Source: an uncultured Saprospiraceae bacterium (lineage in GTDB: Bacteria > Bacteroidota > Bacteroidia > Chitinophagales > Saprospiraceae). Taken from it: a stretch of DNA of 9,703 nucleotides. Positions within the stretch are counted from its first letter, which is position 1. Each line of letters starts with the position of its first letter. Of this stretch, positions 6,470 through 9,703 are shown piece after piece. The stretch is taken from the NCBI GenBank assembly GCA_937921525.1, contig CAKZUM010000370.1, positions 1 to 9,703 of the forward strand, in the 5' to 3' direction. The notes beneath the pieces are model-generated. The model did not search any database. It saw only the letters and a list, made by a program, of their open reading frames with translations, and was not told the DNA's origin. Made by a program: the position numbers and the translations under genes.

Positions 6470-7303
6470 TCAGTCAATACTTACTGCCTCTATTTCAATA
6501 GATAACTGACGAATAGCGTTTTCAATAAATGAAGGTAAAATCGCCTCATTTGTAGCTGCAATAGTGGTAGGATTAGCTAATAATTTCATCATATTATTAT
6601 ACTTGCGCTTACCAAAATTTTGGATAATTTTATCTCGATTCTCTTGTTTTAAAAGATGAGCGGTCATTCCTTCTGCATCGGCTTCAGGATGAAATTGTGT
6701 ACCTATAAATTCGTCAGAAAATCGAACAGCCATAATTGCTCTTTCATAAGCAACGTGGTCTCTAATTTTTTCTAGTGCTAATATCTTCGCGCCCCATTTT
6801 TTAATAACATTCAAATTGGGCTGTACCAATTGCCAATCTCGGCTATCAATCGCATAAAATGGGTTTCCTAATTGTGCTAACACCTTTTCTCTTTTTCCTG
6901 CAGCCGTTTTATGAACTGGAAAAATGCCAAAAGAAGTAGAATTTCGTTTAGTAATTTCGCCTAATTGAAAATGATCACAAACCAGTTGGAAGGAGTGACA
7001 GATAAAAAAAGCATGTTTTTTATCTGCTATATTAGCCGTTTTATTATGCGCCCAAAGCTGGTCAATTAACTGCGTGAATTTTACTTCCCAGACACCATTA
7101 CCTTCTAAAGGATTACCTGGTCCACCACTTGAAATATAAATATCATATCCCAAATCTGGCACTTCATCATTTACTCGAACATCGTAAATTTTATAGTCAA
7201 TTTCCTTTGGATATTTTTCTACTATAGAACAAATACATCGCAACCCTTGATTGGGATGACCATTGTTCATATCTAATATCGCTAATTTTAATTTTTTATT
7301 CAT
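6470..7303 (-). CDS. Class I glutamine amidotransferase-like protein (cluster gene 3)
   Basis: This is a 277-residue GATase1-fold protein. The expected triad is present: Cys102 on the nucleophile elbow (FFICHSFQL, 99-107), and His205 and Glu207 in QFHPEAD (203-209). The oxyanion-type loop ISSGGPGNP (57-65) is also typical. The elbow differs from the usual G-[ILV]-C-x-G-x-Q: both Gly positions are replaced (Phe100, Ser104) while Gln106 is kept. After the GATase domain, about 65 residues (213-277) form a helical tail not typical of stand-alone GATases. Known members release ammonia from glutamine for a partner synthetase or hydrolyse gamma-glutamyl bonds. Here the partner could be any of the neighbouring ligases, making a terminal amide, or it could trim a gamma-glutamyl group set by gene 2. 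It lies 33 bp after gene 2 and 20 bp before gene 4. It is not GuaA, CarA, TrpG or PabA, as their partner domains and contexts are absent. Confidence 0.87.
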   Translation of the reverse strand: MNKKLKLAILDMNNGHPNQGLRCICSIVEKYPKEIDYKIYDVRVNDEVPDLGYDIYISSGGPGNPLEGNGVWEVKFTQLIDQLWAHNKTANIADKKHAFFICHSFQLVCDHFQLGEITKRNSTSFGIFPVHKTAAGKREKVLAQLGNPFYAIDSRDWQLVQPNLNVIKKWGAKILALEKIRDHVAYERAIMAVRFSDEFIGTQFHPEADAEGMTAHLLKQENRDKIIQNFGKRKYNNMMKLLANPTTIAATNEAILPSFIENAIRQLSIEIEAVSID

Positions 7304-7336
7304 ACGCTTGTTAAAGTCAAAAGTCTATCGAACATT

Positions 7337-8431
7337 CTAAATGTTTACTAAGGTTTCTTCAATCAAAAAGTCAACCACTTTTTCCAAAGACCCCGTTTCT
7401 TTATAGACTTTTAATTGACGATCCGCACCTGTTCCTTTTTCCAAAATAGTATGGATATAAGCTATTTCCTCTCTTGAACCTAGGTCATCTAATACATCGT
7501 CCACAAAATCTAATAATTGTAAAATTAATATCTTCGTATCAATTTGCTCATTTTTACCAAAATCAATTAATTTTCCTTCGAGTCCATACCTAGAAGCGCG
7601 CCATTTATTCTCATTTATTAAGGCTCGTTTGTAATTCATGAAATTAAGATTTGCTTCTCTTAATTTATATAATTTAGCCACGATAGCCTGAATTAAAGCT
7701 GCAATCGCAATCGTTTCCTGCGCATGCATTGGAATATCACAAATTCTAACTTCAATAGTCGGAAAAAATGGATGTGCTCTAACATCCCACCAAATCATTT
7801 TGGCATTATCTATACAATCAGTTTTTACCAAGAGATTGACGAAATTGTCATATTCTTCCACACTTTCGAAATAGTCAGGAATACCTGTTCTGGGAAATTT
7901 ATCAAAAATTTTAGTTCTAAAAGATTTAAAACCAGTATTCCGACCTTCCCAAAAAGGAGAATTAGTAGACAAGGCAAAAATGTGGGGTAAAAAATACCGA
8001 ATAGAATTTGCAATGTGCAGTGCCATATCTCTATCTGGAATTCCAACATGCACATGCAATCCAAAAATTAAATTAGATCGAGCGGTATCCTGTAGTGTGT
8101 TGATAATCTCATCATATCTAGGATTAGGTGTTAGTCCTTGTTTTTGCCAGGCAGAAAAAGGATGTGTCCCTGCTGCCACTATTCGAAAGCCGATGCTTTG
8201 AGCTATGTCAGAAATGGATCTTCTTAACTTAAACAATTGCTTTTTAGCATCCTTTATATCTTGACAAATATCCGTCACGGCTTCTACCACTGCCTCATGC
8301 ATTTCTGCTTTGGCAACATCTCCTATTGTTTCTTGTGCAATTTCTACAATCTGCTGCTTATGAGAGGTTAATTCTCTCGTTTCTGGATGAACAATTTGAT
8401 ATTCTTCTTCAATACCTAGCGTAAATTTCAT
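7337..8431 (-). CDS. Carboxylate-amine ligase, GCS2/YbdK family (cluster gene 2)
   Basis: This 364-residue protein belongs to the glutamate-cysteine ligase type 2 family, close in length to E. coli YbdK. It has the glutamine-synthetase-like fold, in which ATP and Mg drive amide formation between a carboxylate, often the gamma-carboxyl of glutamate, and an amine. The signature motifs are in place: GIEEEYQ at 6-12 (metal-binding Glu residues), GLHVHVGIPD at 124-133, and WWDVRAH (214-220) with TIEVRICD (225-232). The C-terminal GTGADRQL (333-340) is also typical. It starts with ATG at 8431. Its leader (8432-8498) contains one copy of a 25-bp repeat whose inverted partner lies before gene 1. In glutathione and ergothioneine routes a GCS-type enzyme makes the gamma-glutamyl bond and another enzyme continues; pairing here with ATP-grasp ligases suggests a similar two-step or multi-step logic. 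The actual substrates cannot be read from the sequence. Confidence 0.92.
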   Translation of the reverse strand: MKFTLGIEEEYQIVHPETRELTSHKQQIVEIAQETIGDVAKAEMHEAVVEAVTDICQDIKDAKKQLFKLRRSISDIAQSIGFRIVAAGTHPFSAWQKQGLTPNPRYDEIINTLQDTARSNLIFGLHVHVGIPDRDMALHIANSIRYFLPHIFALSTNSPFWEGRNTGFKSFRTKIFDKFPRTGIPDYFESVEEYDNFVNLLVKTDCIDNAKMIWWDVRAHPFFPTIEVRICDIPMHAQETIAIAALIQAIVAKLYKLREANLNFMNYKRALINENKWRASRYGLEGKLIDFGKNEQIDTKILILQLLDFVDDVLDDLGSREEIAYIHTILEKGTGADRQLKVYKETGSLEKVVDFLIEETLVNI

Positions 8432-8452
8432 GATTTTTCATTTTTAGGAATG

Positions 8453-8477
8453 GTACATTTATTATTGAACCATTTCT
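8453..8477 (+). repeat. 25-bp perfect inverted repeat, copy in the gene 1-gene 2 spacer
   Basis: These 25 bases, beginning GTACATTTATTATTG, are identical to the reverse complement of 9469-9493; the match ends sharply on both sides. The copy begins 21 bp after the stop of the RimK-like gene and ends 21 bp before the start of the GCS2 gene. It fills much of the 67-bp spacer. Confidence 0.9.
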
Positions 8478-8498
8478 TAGTAACAATGAATAAGCCAG

Positions 8499-9446
8499 TT
8501 ACTTAGTCTTGAAATTATCACTCACTACAGTTCCCCAAGTCAAATTCATTTTGCCTACTTTGTATTTTTTAGCCTTGGCAATGGCCATTGTGGCAGCATG
8601 TTCAACAATCCATTCAAAATTTTCTGGTCCAACAGAGTTAATATCTGCATCGGGGGCAGGGTTACAAAAATCAATTGCATAAGGTACGCCATCTCTCACA
8701 GCAAATTCTACCGTATTAAAATCATAGCCTAAAGCTTTATTGATTTGAATAGTCAGTTTTTTCACCTGTTTCAAGAGTTTTTTATCTATGGGGGGCCCAT
8801 CTAAAACATATCGAAGATGGTGTGGGTTGCGTGGTTCGTATTGCATAATATGCACATCATCCGTGCCTAGACAATAGCACCGAAAATAAGTGTCAAAGAC
8901 AATTTCTTCCTGCAACATCATTACCAGTTGTTCCGTTTCTCCATGCTTATTAAATAAGTCCTGTGGATCTGTCACTCGGTAAACACTTTTCCAGCCACCT
9001 CCATCATGAGGTTTCATATAAGCTGGGAAGCCAATGTAGTCGAATATTTTTTCCCAATTAAGTGGATAGGTTAAATTTCTAAAAGATTGGTCGCTCGTAT
9101 CGTCTGGATGCTTATGGGAAGGCAATAGAACTGTTTTTGGAACAGGAATTCCTAATTTTTCTACTAGGCAGTTATTAAAAAACTTCTCGTCTGCACTCCA
9201 CCAAAAAGGGTTATTAATAACAAGTGTTCCACACAGCGCAGCGTTTTTTAAGTAAGCTCTATAGAATGGGACATCTTGAGAAATACGATCTATGATGACG
9301 GCATATTCTGTAGGTGCCGCTTGTTGTACCATGTCAATAGTAACCGCCTCGGCTGTAATGCCCGCTACTTTTTTTTCATTGACTCTATCAATAAAAGCCC
9401 AAGGAAAGGTGTCTTCTTTTCCAAATAAAATTCCAATTTTTTTCAT
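8499..9446 (-). CDS. RimK/GshB-like ATP-grasp ligase (cluster gene 1)
   Basis: This 315-residue protein would catalyse ATP-dependent ligation of a carboxylate to an amine. An N-terminal pre-grasp region (MKKIGILFGKEDTF...) is followed by DEKFFNN (86-92) with the first ATP-binding Lys88. Next come Lys145 in PAYMKPHDGGGW (141-152) with the Gly loop, the QEE segment at 179-181 that normally contacts the adenine, and a C-terminal metal site made of Glu247 (TVEFAV), Asp259 and Asn262 (AIDFCNPAPDAD). These are the standard residues in the standard order, so it is likely active. The final part (270-315) is a short helix-rich tail. It is the first gene of the five-gene unit; 67 bp separate it from the GCS2 gene. 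It is framed by a perfect 25-bp inverted repeat 22 bp before the ATG and 21 bp after the stop. It is too divergent to call GshB or RimK by name. Transport or resistance functions are not suggested by any motif. Confidence 0.88.
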   Translation of the reverse strand: MKKIGILFGKEDTFPWAFIDRVNEKKVAGITAEAVTIDMVQQAAPTEYAVIIDRISQDVPFYRAYLKNAALCGTLVINNPFWWSADEKFFNNCLVEKLGIPVPKTVLLPSHKHPDDTSDQSFRNLTYPLNWEKIFDYIGFPAYMKPHDGGGWKSVYRVTDPQDLFNKHGETEQLVMMLQEEIVFDTYFRCYCLGTDDVHIMQYEPRNPHHLRYVLDGPPIDKKLLKQVKKLTIQINKALGYDFNTVEFAVRDGVPYAIDFCNPAPDADINSVGPENFEWIVEHAATMAIAKAKKYKVGKMNLTWGTVVSDNFKTK

Positions 9447-9468
9447 ATAATAATTCGTTTTGTTGGTT

Positions 9469-9493
9469 AGAAATGGTTCAATAATAAATGTAC
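9469..9493 (-). repeat. 25-bp perfect inverted repeat, copy upstream of gene 1
   Basis: This is the exact reverse complement of 8453-8477 and lies 22 bp upstream of the start of the RimK-like gene. Its outer 13 bases (9481-9493) are at the same time the left end of the long palindrome that runs to 9703; its inner 12 bases (9469-9480) are outside the visible palindrome. As part of the presumed operon leader, its RNA could pair with the copy in the spacer before gene 2. Confidence 0.9.
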
Positions 9494-9703
9494 GTTCTTT
9501 TACTTGTTATTTTTCCTTTTGGCATCCCGTCCGCAAGCGGTTCACAAAAGATAAAGATTCCCCGAATCTTTCCCTTTTGTTCATGTTGAAAAGCCTCGTC
9601 GATGCTAGGCATCGCCTACGCCCGCCCGACCGAAGTCATTCGGGCTGGTTTTTCGCCTTGCATAAAGAAAAAATAACGGCGCATAAAAACGACATTTATT
9701 AAT
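9481..9703. repeat. Long imperfect palindromic REP/MITE-like element at the window edge
   Basis: The left end ATAATAAATGTACG (9481-9494) faces its inverse at 9690-9703. A second paired block, 9507-9525 against 9660-9678, matches at about 16 of 19 positions. Within lie three smaller hairpins: 9544-9580 (ACAAAAG...CTTTTGT with AAGATTC/GAATCTT inside), 9600-9614 (CGATGC-TAG-GCATCG), and the GC-rich 9624-9645. The right end coincides with the window end, so it may continue. An open frame on the plus strand across it has no family resemblance and follows the hairpins, so I do not call it a gene. It occupies the region where the promoter of the minus-strand operon should be. Confidence 0.78.
9624..9645. 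repeat. GC-rich REP-like hairpin
   Basis: GCCCGA pairs with TCGGGC around a 10-base centre that includes GA and TC as an inner pair. It is inside the 9481-9703 element and parallels the 557-578 hairpin in size and outer sequence. On the minus strand it reads GCCCGAATGACTTCGG and onward, a form I recall as common in Bacteroidota intergenic repeats. Confidence 0.65.

Noticed and set aside
7724..8201. Open frames on both strands overlapping the GCS2 gene
   Set aside because: The GCS2 gene carries all its signature motifs through this region; the other frames are low-complexity by-products.
8499..9446. Calling the first ligase gene gshB and the GCS2 gene gshA (glutathione pathway)
   Set aside because: The ATP-grasp matches RimK/GshB only at the general motif level, and the GCS2 protein is of YbdK type; three further enzymes in the operon do not fit plain glutathione synthesis.
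9485..9492. TACATTTA on the minus strand as the ligase operon promoter
   Set aside because: The last base deviates from TAnnTTTG and no TTG lies at the right distance upstream; too weak to list as a promoter.
9460..9702. Plus-strand open frame of 80 codons at the window edge
   Set aside because: It lies entirely over the palindromic element and hairpins, and the translation has no recognisable motif; not called as a gene.
1..9703. CRISPR array, tRNA, rRNA, phage or plasmid replication genes
   Set aside because: No regularly spaced direct repeats, no cloverleaf-like tRNA pattern and no replication or phage genes were seen; the repeats found are inverted, intergenic and of different families.

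Overview
This AT-rich window looks chromosomal and comes from a member of the Bacteroidota. Three things point there: start codons sit behind A-rich leaders without clear Shine-Dalgarno sequences, one gene has a TAnnTTTG-type -7 box, and the REP-like GC-rich hairpins are of a kind I recall from Bacteroidota genomes. The protein mix also fits. I cannot fix the genus; Saprospiria is only an impression.

Layout, left to right. Positions 1-342 are the 3' end of typA/bipA, followed by a strong terminator. Positions 446-636 are a long imperfect palindrome with a GC-rich hairpin core, touching the stop codon of the next gene. Positions 637-2172 (minus) encode a subtilisin-like S8 peptidase without a signal peptide, with a Cys-pair N-terminus and a C-terminal glycogen-binding-like (CBM48/AMPK-beta type) domain. 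A second palindrome (2305-2418) fills the divergent spacer before pepA, an M17 leucyl aminopeptidase (2457-3899, plus). A two-way terminator (3906-3949) closes pepA and the minus-strand cluster.

The most interesting part is 3956-9446, five consecutive minus-strand genes that look like one operon. In transcription order they are a RimK/GshB-like ATP-grasp ligase, a GCS2/YbdK-type carboxylate-amine ligase, a class I glutamine amidotransferase-like protein, an ATP-grasp-like protein whose motif order suggests circular permutation, and a third, biotin-carboxylase-like ATP-grasp ligase. Four predicted ATP-dependent amide-bond-forming enzymes plus one amidotransferase/hydrolase suggest a pathway that builds a small peptide-like or amidated metabolite from amino acids or amines. 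No NRPS, precursor peptide or exporter gene is visible here, so the product is unknown. Comparative work on amidoligases has described neighbourhoods mixing ATP-grasp and GCS2 enzymes; I recall that in general, not this exact five-gene set.

The first gene of that operon is flanked by a perfect 25-bp inverted repeat, 22 bp before its start and 21 bp after its stop. The same copies lie 22 and 21 bp upstream of the starts of genes 1 and 2. The outer copy overlaps the end of a third long palindrome (9481-9703) that runs to the window edge. This could be a mobile-element trace, an invertible segment, or an RNA pairing that links the two leaders.
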